Shown here one piece after another: positions 47,044 through 58,740 of a DNA stretch of 64,000 nucleotides; position 1 is the first letter of the stretch, and every line of letters starts with the position of its first letter. The notes below the pieces were generated by a model. That model was not told the DNA's origin. It was given only the letters and a program-made list of their open reading frames with translations, and did not search any database. The position numbers and the translations under genes were made by a program. This DNA is from Moniliella sp. 'wahieum' (Eukaryota > Basidiomycota > Moniliellomycetes > Moniliellales > Moniliellaceae): contig RSEE01000056.1 of the NCBI GenBank assembly GCA_003971905.1, forward strand, positions 62,001-126,000. Reading direction: 5' to 3'.

Positions 47044-48733
47044 TCAGGTGAGAGGGACGCAGATGGTGAGGTGAGGAGGGTAGCGCGCCGAACAGGGAGG
47101 CAAGGGAGGGGAAAGGGAGGGGGAAAGGGTGCGAAGTCCCTCCAGTGGTTCGGCAGTTTGCGATCGGGTGGGGACCGGTCGAGTAACCGGTTTGGACGGG
47201 TTTGAAGCGACGGTTACCCCGCTGGACCAGGTGGGCTGGGGAGAGAAAGAGGTCAAAGAGCCTTTGCGAGAGGTAGCTTCCTCTCCTTGCTTGGACAATG
47301 TGCTTGTGCTTGTGCTTGTGCTTGTGCATGGCCTAGGCCGACGAGCGGTAGGAGGAAGAGGCAGAGCAGTCTGCCCCTGGACCCTCGAGGAGGGCGCCTG
47401 TGCACTGCGGGTAGACGGTTCCAGCACTTCTGTCCGTTCCTTCTTAGTTCGAGTGCTGCCGTGGCGGGTTGGCCGTACAGTCTGCCCTGCAGTGTGGTTC
47501 CGGTCCGGATCAGGGAAGAGCAGTGGCGATAGCCGCTCTTGGTCCGTGCGACGATCAGAATGGGGTGCGGGTACCCGGACTGGATCCCGCTCCGGAGGTA
47601 GATCTAGGACTGCGTTCAGACCTCTTTGTGTCCGGTCTTGATCCCGGGCACTAGTAAATGAAGGCGCCAACGGAGGCCGCAGGGTCTTCTGTCCCTCGGA
47701 GGAGGGGCGCGAGGTGGCATCAGCAGGATCCGGCAGAGAGGCTGGAGTTGAAGATGTGAATGTTGGTGAAGGTGAGGGCGAGGGCGAGGGTGTAGTTGAA
47801 GTTGAAGTTGCAGTTGAATTTGAAGTTAACGTTGAAGTCAAAGTTGTGGGTGTGGGTATAGCAGGATGGAGGAGGTCCTGTTCCGGATGGAAACCAAGGT
47901 GAGAAACTCATCCAAGGCCTGGGAGACTTTAATGTCAGCCTGGTCGTGGGCATGGGCAGAGCGAGGAGCTTGGTGGCGGATTTGGTCCAGCAACTCCTCA
48001 CCTCCACGGGCACGGAAGGTATCCTTGCGGCCCATGAGGGCAGGTCCAAGGACTTGGAGGGAGAGTACGACCAAGCTGGTGGACAAGGTGCGGAGACTAG
48101 ACTTAGGGGCAAGATAGCGTTTGGGTCCGAGGGCACTCTGGGCAACTCGAGTTCCGGCAGAGCGTGGGGGTGACGCAGACCTGCAAACAAGCCCAGCAGA
48201 ACGAGAAACAGATCCACCACGCCGTCCAGAGCAAGGAAGTCGGAGCTGGCACGGTGGTAGAGCATGAGCCCAGGGAGGAGAAGCAGACACAGTTCGGCCT
48301 CGTGCAACGCCTCGGACAGAGCGAGGACGACGCGGGGAGGGAACTGGGGCGTACCGGCTGCGCTATCTTCGTCACGGCCTGGGTCGGGGCGGACAGCAAG
48401 AAGGGCGCTCGTAGCAGCCGATGCCTGGGCATGGAGGAGACGAAGGTGGCCGACCAGAACACAGGCCACATTGCACCCGGGTAGTTCCTGGCTCTGTTGC
48501 CAGAGGGACCGCGGCGGGGCGGCAGCGAGGAGGGTGGCGATGCGCTTGAGCGCCGCGAGACGCGAGGCGTGCTGGCTGGGGGGGAGAGGAGGGTGGAGGT
48601 GGCGCGCTGGAGGACAGGCGCCAGAGCGGAGGCTGGGCTGGCTGCGTGCGCAGGCGCGGCGGGGCCGCAGAGGCTGCTGCTCATGGCCGATGGGGGGGGC
48701 TAGCTCCAGCGTCGCGTCCACGGCGGCCCACAA
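47044..48733 (-). CDS. Unassigned protein; helical N-terminal half resembling the SIN component Cdc14, Ser/Thr/Pro-rich tail
   Basis: I do not recognise this gene with certainty. The start at 48733 gives MWAAVDATLELAPPIG. The N-terminal half is a series of Leu-rich helices: HASRLAALKRIATLLAAAPP, PGCNVACVLVGHLRLLHAQ, ALSEALHEAELCLLLLPGLM, DFLALDGVVDLFLVLLGLF and, after a frame shift near 48150, SLRTLSTSLVVLSLQVLGPA with ADIKVSQALDEFLTLV. This order recalls the armadillo-like fold of the septation-initiation-network protein Cdc14 (not the phosphatase), which works with the Sid1 kinase at cytokinesis. The tail from about 47840 is low complexity (Thr/Ser, a THTHNFDFNVNFKFN stretch in one frame, then TFTSSTPASLPDPADATSRP in another). 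The Cdc14 link is a guess from pattern only. Confidence 0.4.
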
Positions 48734-49174
48734 GCGGAGGGGAGCGTTGAGTGTTGCTCTAGCCCTTTGAAAGTTGCAATCCGCCAGCAGCGTGTGGGCG
48801 GCAAGCCAGACGCTCGCACGCGGGGAGTGTATGATGTCACTGGGTGGGCCGGATTTTTTTTTTTTTTACTCCGCCCCCGCCGGAACCTGCCCGCATGGCC
48901 GCCGATATACATACGGACCTCGGGGCTGCTGCGGCTGCTACTGAGCTGCTGAAAACCGCAGTATAGGGGGGGGTCTGTCCAATGCTATTGCCGACACCCA
49001 CCACCCCTTCAGGGAGTCCCAACCAGTCCAAGGGAAGACAGACGCGCGCAAGGCGCACAGGCTGGCGCTGGCGCAGATGAGAGCACCGAGAAAACATATA
49101 GAGAACAAAAGCATATTTCACACCAAAAACCCACTGCAGAGAGCATACTGTTGTACCTCTCTTCTGTTGACGGT
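48734..49174. other. Intergenic between minus-strand genes
   Basis: This holds a 15-base T run (48854-48868) and no recognisable feature. It serves as the upstream region of the helical protein gene and the 3' flank of pyruvate decarboxylase. Confidence 0.45.
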
Positions 49175-51368
49175 CTACTCGGCATTAAAGACGCGCGACA
49201 TGGCAGCCTGGCGCTTTAGGGCCGGCGGGCAGTCGCCCCGTGGGAGGAAGACCTCGACGACAGTGCACTTGTCGGCCCGGTTGAACGCACGGTCCTCAAG
49301 AAGATGGTCGAGCGCTTCCTTGGTGTGCACGGCATAGTACGCTGTCTGGCTGGGCTCGGGATCGTTCGCATGCGACGGCACGTTAGGGCGCACCCATCCA
49401 GGTGGCGCACTCAAAAAGTCCAGCATGACCGAATGGTTCCAACGTGCCACGCTGCCCATTGGAGAAGGCGCAAGAGCGGACACAAAGAAGAGAGAGGGAG
49501 AAGGAAATGTGGTTAGAACAGGGATCCTACACTACCCAGAAAGAAAAAGAGGATATGGGATTTGATAAGGCTTACTCGTTGTACGATTCGTCCTCTCCAA
49601 AGATTTGCCGCTCAATTTCGTACCCATCGTTGTTGAGGAGAAAGATGAGCGGGGTCAAGCCGTGGCGGATGACCGTACTGATTTCCTGAACTGTGAGCTG
49701 GAGAGACCCGTCACCGATGAACAAGATGGTGCGGCCTGGGCGGGTGGGGTCTTCGTGTTTGAGTTGGCGCAATCCCAGCGCTGCGCCCATCACGGCCCCG
49801 CCTGTGTATCCAATCGACCCCCATAAGACCTGAGAGAGCCAGTGCACATTGGCGGGAAAGGTAACATCCATCAAGCCAAAGACGGAAGTGCCAGTTTCAC
49901 CCAAGATGACATCGCCTGTGCGGAAAAATTGACCGACGCGGGGCCAGAGGTAAGCCTGGGTAATCGGGTCCTTGTGTTTGTACCCCTCTACGCCTCCGAT
50001 GCTCGCGAGGGCGGTGGCATCCAGCTCGTTCAGGTCTTCCTCTGGTGTAGGCAACTGGTTGACCAGCGTAGCGTAGGCCGGGGCCAGTACGGTACGCGTT
50101 TGTCCCCAACGCTCCGCCTGGTGTGACTTGAGTCCTGCGGAGATCTTGGGAATCAAGTGCTTCATGGCCACATGGTCAAACCGCGCAAATCCAATCTCGC
50201 AATAGGTGCTGTGGAGCTCAATGGTATGAGACTTGCGAGTTCGGTAGCTGAACGAGTTGGGTATTGTAGTCCGATAATAGGGTGCCGACCGAGATGATCA
50301 GATCCGCCTGATTCTCCACGATTTTCTTAACGGTAGCGTGAGACGAAGCGCCATGGTACACGCCGCCAAAATGGGCATTCTGTTGCTCGTCCAATCCGCC
50401 TTTGCCCATAGGTGTGTGAAAAAGGCCAATCCACTTTGCTCGACCAACTCACGCACCTCGCTCGCCACATTGTACCGCTTGGCACGCATCCACAATCAGC
50501 ACGGGTAAGTGAGCCGAATTGATGACAGCCAGTATCTCTTCCAAAACGCTTTGCTTTCTCCAAGTCGTTGGAGGAGGAAGTGTATCCAAGGGCGTTTTCA
50601 GTCGACGCGCCGATTCGTTGGGTAACTTGTAATCCACCAAGTTGCTCGGAAGTGCGATGTACACTGGGAGGGAATGAACCAAGCAGTGTTCCACGGTAGC
50701 GTCAAACTCACGCGCCGCGTCGTCGCCACCTACCAAGGTCCCGTCCGTGTCGGTACGCTGGATCAGGCGTCCCTCGCGAAAAAGCGTGTAAAAATCAAGT
50801 TGCTTGGAAGTAATCTGGCGTGCCATGTTGAGGAACGCATCGAATTTGTGGTCGCCTGTGGAACAGGACACAAGACAAAGAAAACGAGCAGTTTGGGTCA
50901 AAATTCGGTTCTTTTTCACTCATCTTTCCCTTCCTCCACGCAGAGTATAAATCATGTCTAGCACAGAAGAAATGAGAAAAAACAAAAGGAGGAAAACGTA
51001 CCCAGCGTGTGATGAAGCAGTAGACCCTCGTCCTGAGCTTTTGTCGAGGGAGTACCGACAATGTGAATTACGGGCAACCGTTCGGCCATGCTACCTCCCA
51101 AGGCATTGCAAGCGCTCAGTTCCCCTACACCAAAAGTGGTCGTAATTACCGACGGACGGGGCTGGTCCTCAGCCAGAACGCGAGCCAAGCCATCCGCCGA
51201 ATAGCCTGCATTGAGCTCATTCGTGTTGCCCACCCACTTGAGGCCGCCCTCTCGGAACCTGGTTAGGAGGGCCAAGTTAAAGTCGCCGGGTACCCCCTGG
51301 ATGTACTCAACACCGAGTTGGTGTAAGCGCTGGATCATGTAACCACTGAGGGTGAGTTCGTCCGTCAT
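49175..51368 (-). CDS. PDC1: Pyruvate decarboxylase
   Basis: This thiamin-diphosphate enzyme converts pyruvate to acetaldehyde and CO2, the first step of ethanol fermentation, in the cytosol. Exon 1 starts at 51368 with MTDELTLSGYMIQRLHQLGV and carries EYIQGVPGDFNLALL and the catalytic-Glu region WVGNTNELNAGYSADGLAR. A 146-nt intron (51001-50856) joins HHTLG to DHKFDAFLNMARQ. The middle domain has GKGGLDEQQNAHFGGVYHGA and LIISVGTLLSDYNT. The ThDP domain has GETGTSVFG, WGSIGYTGGAVMGAALG, the ThDP motif GDGSLQLTVQEISTVIRHG and LLNNDGYEIERQI. A 124-nt intron (49575-49452) then joins ESYND to VARWNHSVMLDFLSA. The end is VFLPRGDCPPALKRQAAM ... VFNAE. At least three frame shifts occur between about 50230 and 50480. 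The leader upstream of the ATG is C/T-rich. Length and motif order are normal for the family. Confidence 0.95.
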
Positions 51369-52878
51369 GATGGTAGCGGCAATCGGTGTCTTCTGAAAGA
51401 ACTGAGAGGATATACAGGTGCAGTTGTATGGGGGGAAGAGGAGAGAGAGCGAAGACGTTGAGGAGGAAAGGAGGGATGGAAAACACTATGCTGTGGGATG
51501 GTCAGGGGCTTTTCTTATACCCGTAGAGCACGCACGAGCCATATTTGTGAGTTGGCACACAAAACAACAACCCATCATCGATCATCGATCATCCCCCCGT
51601 TGCGGCATGCTATGGACTGTATATGAGTGCCAGCCTGCTACAACCAAAGGGCGGCGACTGCTACGGTGGTCCAGGGGCGGTAGTGGGCAGATCATCTTGG
51701 AAGGGGGGGGGGGAGTGCTACAGCACAGCTGGTCCGATCGTGGTTGTTAGAGCAGCGGAAATAAGTTGACACACAGGGGTATCGGCACGGGGCTGCAGTC
51801 TCGAGAAGAGGCTGTGGAGACAGACCTTGAGCGCTGGACCTTATGGAGAGTAGACTAGTATAAGTGAGCTGTGAGCGTGTGGGGCCCCACCGACGCCTCT
51901 TATACGACTTGGAGAGCGCCACGGTCGCTAGTCACTGTCGCACCACCCTTGCCGCTGCCGAAACGCCACCACTGCCGGCCGCGGCAGGCAAAGACTGTCT
52001 TCGCCCGGGAGGCCACACAGTTACGGGTGTGCTGAGCATTGATTGACTGTGGCCAGTTCGGTGAGTACGTGCATGCGGAATCGCAGAGAGGTGGTAGGAT
52101 GCAGGTGTGGCGAAACGTTAAACGGGCAAGAGTTTGATGGCGCTATTGGGCGCTTTTTTTGCGAGGGTGCAAAGTATGTTTAGTACCATAGTGTGGCAAT
52201 AGTCTTCTCTCTCTCCCCCTTTCCAGTGACTAGTGACCTCACTACTACTCACTCCCATTTGATTTTTGTCTTGCCTGAATCAGGCATGCCCGACGGGGAA
52301 ACCTATCGGTTGTGTCCAGACCTATTTGTGGCAGAAGGGCCAGATAGTGCGGTAGTCTCCCTGCCCGCTCTATCCCTTCGTTTCCTTGGCAGCTTCCGAG
52401 ATGAATCGCACTACAGGGACTTGACGCTGTCATCTTTCTTGCGTATAAAATGGTGCTGAACTCTCTGTGCCGCCCACGAGCAAACACAGTACCTAATGCT
52501 GAACGACATTCGTATCCACCCACTTCTACGTTGCAGCAGCGACAACCTAGACTCTTGACACGAACTCCCTTGAAGCTTGACAGACTCTCAATGACCCTGG
52601 TTCTATCTCCAAAATTCCAAACCATGCCAGCACAGCCGACAACGCAGATGCAGGTTGCAGAATGGGCGGGATGCCTAACGCATATGTAGTGCAGGGGCAG
52701 AACCTGTGCCCACACGGGGATCCGTACAGGCTGGCAGCAGGCGCCGCACCGAGCCGAGCCAAGCCCGCCGGTACCTTTTGTTGCAACGCATTGCCAGGAG
52801 CATCGTCCAGAGCATGACGCAGAAAGGAGGGGGACGATACTGGACGAAGAGAAGAAACCCGGGAACGGGAACGGGAGT
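51369..52878. other. Intergenic
   Basis: This contains the CT-rich PDC leader, a GATCATCGATCATC word at 51577-51592, a G run at 51703-51715 and the 3' flank of RPS24. No gene is seen; the 225-codon minus frame overlapping 52245-52922 shows no family signal. Confidence 0.45.
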
Positions 52879-53386
52879 TTACTTCTTCTTGTTGTCCGAC
52901 GCCTTGTTCTTGGCCGTACCAAAGAACTTCTTGGCGGTTCTTGCGCTCCTTGCGCAACTTGCGGCCGGCGCCCTCGACCTTCTCAGCCAAGCCCGAGCGG
53001 ACAAGGCGGAACTTGGGCTCGAACTTCTTTTGGGCCTCGGCCGAGTCGTAAATCAGAGCAAAGCCCGTGTGCGACCGCCACCAAAGTGGGTGCGCAGGCC
53101 AAAGGTAACCACCTGCTCGGCGGGGGCCTTGTAGAGCGCACCGAGCTTCTCCGAGAGCTCTGCACGGCTGACGTTGGGGCGCGGGGTGGATGACCTCGAG
53201 CACGCACTGCCGCCGCTGCAGAAGAGCGTTGCGCATAAACTTGCGCGTGCGCAGAGTCACGGGCGAGTTGGGGTCCTGGAAGACGCAGCGGTTAGCACAG
53301 TGCTTGCCATCGTGGCGCGCATGGGCGAGTGGGGACGAGACGCCACAGGCGTCTGGGGGGGCGCGCATGGGCACCACACGTACCAT
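52879..53386 (-). CDS. RPS24: 40S ribosomal protein eS24
   Basis: This small-subunit ribosomal protein is essential and highly conserved. Exon 1 is the ATG alone (53386-53384), followed at once by GTACGT. A 108-nt intron (53383-53276) ends CTTCCAG. Exon 2 begins [20 protein letters not shown] and continues [67 protein letters not shown] and the basic end [20 protein letters not shown] plus one more Lys before TAA at 52879. This matches eS24 along its whole length of about 135 residues. Three single-base frame breaks (near 53190, 53060 and 52930) interrupt it. In such a gene these are almost certainly sequence errors. An ATG-only first exon is also known from mammalian RPS24. Confidence 0.95.
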
Positions 53387-54148
53387 GTTGGGCTTGGGGA
53401 GGAGTCGTTCGGCAAAAACCACCTGCCTGCTTTGCCGACGGGAGAGATTCCAGCAGCGCGGCCACGCGCAACGGTAGGGTTGTGCCGCAAAATGGCTGCC
53501 GCAGCTTTAATGTTAACAGTAGGGTTATCGCACGTGACTTGTTGTAGTCACAGTGACCAATGGTTGTTGAAAGTCAAACGTTAAAATTGAAAATGCGACA
53601 ATGTGCCGATGGCTGTGCGGTAATCATCACCGGCATCATGCATCACCGGAGATGCGTCCGTGCGAATCTTGCTCGGATCCTGTGTGGACGTGTAGATCCC
53701 TCTGTCCTTGGGCTTTGGCGTCTCCTACCTCGAGCGGCGTGTATCCTACGGGCGAGCACCAACAACCCAGCAGCCCCAAGCAGCGCCCCACATTCATCAT
53801 GTTTGTCCGCAAGGCAAGGATGGGTGGGACGAAGGCAAGGTGGGTTTGGAAGAAGGGGAGAACGCTAGCATGGCCAAGGCACTCGGGAGGGAATCTAATT
53901 CACTCTGTCCACTGGGCTGCGCAGCCGCGACACGCCATCCCAGAGGCACGCACGGGCCCACACTGCCGCCGTGCGCGCGCAGGAGAGCGCATGACAGTGG
54001 CAGGGTGCGTGCGATGGCACGTGGCCAGATGAACGTTCAAGCGCACTCCAGTTCAATGCGCTGGCGACGCGCCTTCTCTCCTTCGACCGCCGCCACCACC
54101 ACCACCACCTCCTCCTTCACCACCACCATCACCTCCTCCTTCACCACC
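53387..54148. promoter_or_regulatory. Divergent promoter region, RPS24 (minus) and RXT3 (plus)
   Basis: The two genes are transcribed away from each other from this 760-bp gap. The plus-strand end is a run of CCACCACCACC and CTCCTTCACCACC (54096-54148), the CT-rich leader type seen before most starts in the window. No specific binding site is claimed. Confidence 0.45.
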
Positions 54149-57100
54149 ATGGACCGCCGCTACGCCCCCCCAGCCCCGCCCGCCCCGTCGACCGCCGCCA
54201 GACCGCCTCCCCCCAGTACCCCCACCTGCCCCCCCGCCCCCTCCCCCTGGGCCTCCCAGCCGCCCCCCGTGCCCCTCCACCCACACGCCCACCCGCACCC
54301 GCACGCCCACGCCCATCCCACCCCACGCCCACGCCCACTCCCTCTCCCACCCGCTCCCGCTCCCGCTCCCCCACCCGCACCAGCACCCGCACGCCCATGC
54401 CCATGCCCCCCACCCACCGCACCCGCACCCCCATCCGCACCCCACCCACCCGCACCCGCTCCCGCGCTCCCACGCCCACTCCCCCGGCGCCCCGCCGGCC
54501 TCCTCGTCGCCCAACGACGTCTACCACCGCCCGCGCCTCGCCCGCCCCGGCTCGCCCCTCGCCCCGCCGCCTTCCGCCAGCCCGCCCATGCTCCAGCCCG
54601 TGCCCCTCCACGCCCGCCCCGGCCGCTCCACGCCATGCCTCCGCCCCCGCCGCCTGGCTATGGACCGTCGCCCTATGCGCCTGCCCCCTCGCCCCCGCTC
54701 GGCATGCGTCCCCCCTCGGGCCCCTCGCCTGTTGTCGGCACCATCGTCCCCCCGCCCCACCCGGCCGCGCGTGCTCGTCTCTCCTCCGCTGCCTCGGCTG
54801 CCGGCATGGTGCCCCCGCCCGGCATCAGCCCGCCCCCGACCGCCGATGAGACCCGTGCCGCTTCGGTGCCCATCCTCGGCACCTCTCCACCCTCAATGCG
54901 TCCTGCGCCACCGGTGCCCATGCGATCCGAGTACCCACCTGCCTCGGTGCGGCAGCCTCCTCCTGCACACTCGCAGTCGCATTCGCATTCGCATTCGCGC
55001 TCGCCGTCTTCTGGCACTCCTCTCGGTTCGCCTCCGCGTGGGCCACCCGTCCAGCAAGGGCGGCACTACTCGGGATCGCGGCCCTCCCATCCTCCTGCTC
55101 CTACCAAGCAAACGATGCACTCCTACCCGGCCCCTGCTGCACCGCAGGCCATGATGCCGCGGGATTCGGCACCTGTCCCTTCGCGTACGGTCGGAAGCCC
55201 GCCTCTGTCGCCCTCGACGCCATTGACATCGAGCCAAACATCCGCGCCCGGGGCCTCTTTCTACAGCAGCTACAACCCGGGCCGATGCAATGCGCATGAG
55301 CTCCATCCTGAGTGGATCCGCCCGTCCAATCTCACCTCCAACAGCAAGGCGCTTTCCGCCACTGCGCCGGCCCCGGCCTCCAGTCACCCCCTACTGCATT
55401 CCCGTCCACTGCAGGCGTAGCTGGTCCCCAGGCTACCCAAGCAGTCTCTCCGGGAACCGACCCGACCGTTGAAGATCTCAAGCGGCGGCGGCGGGACTCT
55501 CTCCCTCCGTCTCCTTCGGCTGGACCGGTTCCGGAAGGACGACCGCGTGCGCCCACGGCGCCGCTTCCGCCCACCGAGTTCGCACCTGCGCCTGGGGCTG
55601 GGATGCCTTCGGCTCTTCATGGTCCGCATGGCCCGTCGGGTGCTGAACATGCACCGCCTGTCCCCGTGCCTGCCCACGTGTCGGCTACGGGTTCTGGTGC
55701 TGGTGTGGCTGTGAGCGCAGGAGGCGAGCGGGCACGAAGCGCGCGCGTCTCACGCCCTCTCCCTCACGTCCTGTATCGCCAACCAACGAAGATGTCTCCA
55801 TGACGGAGGCCGCTGCGCCTCTCAACGGGAGGGGGTACCTGAAGAATTTTACGACGATGCGATTCAGCCCCGGGACTTATCGCTTGGTCCTGCGCGGGTG
55901 GACTCGGAACACGTGTGGCTGTACCTGGATCGGTGCGACAAGGTGGAACTGGAACGGCGGCGGTTGGAAGCCAAGGCAGCCAGGCGGCTGAAACGGCTCT
56001 GGGCTGGCGAGCCACCAAGTGGAGCGTCTACGCCCGACGTGGTAGATGATGAGGAAGTGTGGTCGGGCATGTTCCAAGTTGGTCTTCGTCGTGGCCGGCC
56101 GGCACCGCATTTAGGTTGGTGGCGGTACGATCCGCAAGTGCAGCCGTTGTTGCCGGGAGACCTGTTGCGTGCGCATGTTGGTGCGACGCTGGAAGTGCGC
56201 ATCTCGGGCGACTTGCTCGGCCCCGGTCCTTCGCTAGGTGACACGCCCGATACGGAAGAACCAACACAAGGCTGGCGTCTAGGCTGGAGAGGACGAGAGC
56301 ATGCTCGTACGCTTCGTGAGCTGAAACGGAGTGTAGGGACAGAAGCTCCTACGCCGCCTGAGTCGACTCCGTCGGCGCCAGCGCCTTGGTCAAGAGCGAG
56401 GCGGGATCTGCACTGTGCACGCTCGCGCCGCTGGTGCAGCGACAAGTGTGGGGAACCGATGTGTACACGGACGATTCGGATGTGTTGGGGATGTGCATCC
56501 ATGCAGGCTGGGTGGAAGTGCCAGGTACAGACGACGAAAAGGTACCTGCGTGGGTTCCGCCTGGCGAGGCGCAACGGGAGTGGGTGCGTCTCGGATCCCT
56601 GGTTGGCGAAGGGACAGGGACGGAACAAGAAGGTCAAACGGGGGAAAGTACGGTGCAGCCTAAAGAACCAGAACCAAACCAAGACAAAGACAAAGATCTC
56701 GGTTCACGCGTACCTACGCCTACGCCTGTCGCTGTTACTCTACTGCTTCTCCCGTGCGTCGGACGTGCGACGTGAGCGTGATGCTTCGCATCGCGCCCCG
56801 GCTGATCGTGTACCGTGGTTGTCCTCGGTCTGGTATCCGGTCTCGCTCGTGGGGCAACACGCACGATGGTGTGTCACTTGTGATTGAGGGAGTGGAATTG
56901 AAAGAGGTACGTTACTTTTCTCAGTTGGAGGAGTGTTTTTGTTTTTGTTTTTGTTTCGGCCCTTCCGTGCTCCTCTGTGCCGATGGGCCATCTGGGCCTT
57001 GCTTGGCCTTGAATGTTGAAGCTGAAGCTGACCATTGGACCTTCCGATTGCGTTTGCATTTGCGTTTGCGTTTGTGTTTGCGTTTGTTGCGTTTGTTTGC

Positions 57101-57262
57101 GTTTGCTAGCCTGGTCATGCCTATGGTCCTGGACGCGCTGGGCGGAAACGTCGACTAGCTGCACGTGCTGCTCAATTGGGCTCAGTGCCAACCCCAACCC
57201 CAGCCTCTGCCCCGCTGGTCCCAAGCACTACGAAACCGGGCCAGGCCTTACGTCCCAACTGA
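54149..57262 (+). CDS. RXT3: Rxt3-like subunit of the Rpd3L histone deacetylase complex
   Basis: Rxt3 is a nuclear subunit of the large Rpd3 deacetylase complex, a corepressor. The start at 54149 gives MDRRYAPPAPPAPSTAARPP. The first 600 or so residues are extremely Pro/Ala/His/Ser-rich (HPHAHPHPHAHAHP and SQSHSHSHSHSRS occur), as often in fungal members. The Rxt3 domain starts near 55900 with VWLYLDRCDKVELERRRLEA, continues RLKRLWAGEPP and LGWWRYDPQVQPLLPGDLL, then VWGTDVYTDDSDVLGMCIHA and GWVEVPGTDDEKVPAW, and later VSVMLRIAPRLIVYRG with GIRSRSWGNTHDGVSLVI. A 203-nt intron (56907-57109) then leads to PGHAYGPGRAGRKRRLAARA and AQLGSVPTPTPA, a basic tail with stop at 57260. The intron carries (TTTGCG)n repeats. 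About five frame shifts separate the blocks (55400, 55800, 56400 and 56770 are approximate). Confidence 0.85.
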
Positions 57263-58740
57263 TCCACTCGCTCGTGCCGGCGCACCCATTCGTCTTGCCG
57301 ATGTCGCTGCACCGTGATGTGATGCACGTCAGCAAGTCCCAGACGGCTGAAGGCTGAAGCTTCAGCTGAAGCCCAACCACAACGGAGCTAGATGGGCGAT
57401 GGGCTAGTTTGGGCCAGGGGGAAGAAACGAAAGCTCTGCCACTGCCTCTGCCTCTGCCTCTACCTCTACCTGTTTCTGCCTCTGGTTTGTATCGTTGGTA
57501 AGAAAATAAGAACGGGCGTAACAACGTGTAGAGATTGGATGTGTGTCCCCGCATGCTCTTCGTAGGGATGGGGTCGATGAGGTCGATGAGGAAGGGGGAA
57601 GGCCATAGAGAGAATGGCGGTGGAAGGGGTGGCTTTTTGGCACAGCTGGGACGCACAGGGACACTAGCTCCCGGCCAATTCAATATTCATGCATTCATGC
57701 CAGCGCATTTGATCTTGAGAGATCTTAGAACTGAGAAAAGGGAAAGAGGGGCTACAGGGGTTGGTACGTTGAACGTTGAGGCGGTGAGGGCGCGGGGCGA
57801 GTACTGAGTTGTATGTATTTTTTCTGTCCAGCGTCACCAGTCGCTTATAGTCACTGTGGAGCATCCATCGCCCACCCGTTCGATTTGCTGGGCTTGGAAG
57901 CCTAGAGTCCCTGGCTGAGCACTCGAGTTGGGCGATCCGTCCGAGGGGCTCAGCCTGGCCACCTGCGCAGGGGTGGGCCAGTGGGCCAACTCGCTGGAAT
58001 CGCGGCCGGGAGAGAGACCCAACTGTGGCGGGCGGCATACACGATGCACGTGGATGAGCTTTTTTGGCCGTCGTTCGTTCGCCGTTGAAGGGGGGAGGGG
58101 GCGCTGTGTGGGTGTGTGGGTGTGGGTGGCAGGAGAGGCAACTTTCTTCGACCGGCCTAGACTCAGGCCTTGGGCCTTACCTCGCCTGACCGGGGCCGGG
58201 GAACCTTACGCTTGAAGAGGTTGATCTGTGCATGTGAGGCAGCGGCCAGTGGGTTTCGGCTCGCCTCGTCCGGCGGCCACACTGCCTGCCCAGTCCCTAG
58301 TCAGCCGACGCCCAGGGGCGGCGCACACTTGCCTCCTGCAAGCACTCGTCCTTGCGGTGGGGAGGCCGCGCAAGCGCAGGCAAGGAGCCAGCCGCCGCCG
58401 CTGCCGCCGAGTCTATCTTCGCCACAAACCTACGCCCCGTCGAGTCGGCACGAGCCACCACAGAGGCAGAACGGTTTAATTGGAGGATGTGGCGCTGGGC
58501 CGACTGCGCCATGTTGCCTGATCGATGACCGCCCTACGCCTCTCCACTCTCTTCGTAGCGCCCCTATCTCCTGGGTTCCTGGGCCTGCCTCTATCTGTCG
58601 GCCTCCCTCGCCTCAAATTCTTCTGTGGTTCTCATCTCTATTTCTTCTCTGTGCCCGGTTATCCTCTCCCTCCACCCTTACCTCCACCTCTTCATCCCTC
58701 CCTTCCCCCGTTCTTCACCAAGCTCTTTCCGTGGGGTTAT
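57263..58740. other. Intergenic
   Basis: This holds CTGAAGCTTCAG words (57353-57371), CTCTGCCTCTGCC repeats (57438-57480), GTTGAACGTTGAGG (57767-57780) and a CT-rich tract (58520-58740) leading into malic enzyme. No gene is seen. Confidence 0.45.

Noticed and set aside
52245-52922. 225-codon minus-strand open frame
   Set aside because: It enters the eS24 3' end in another frame and shows no recognisable domain.
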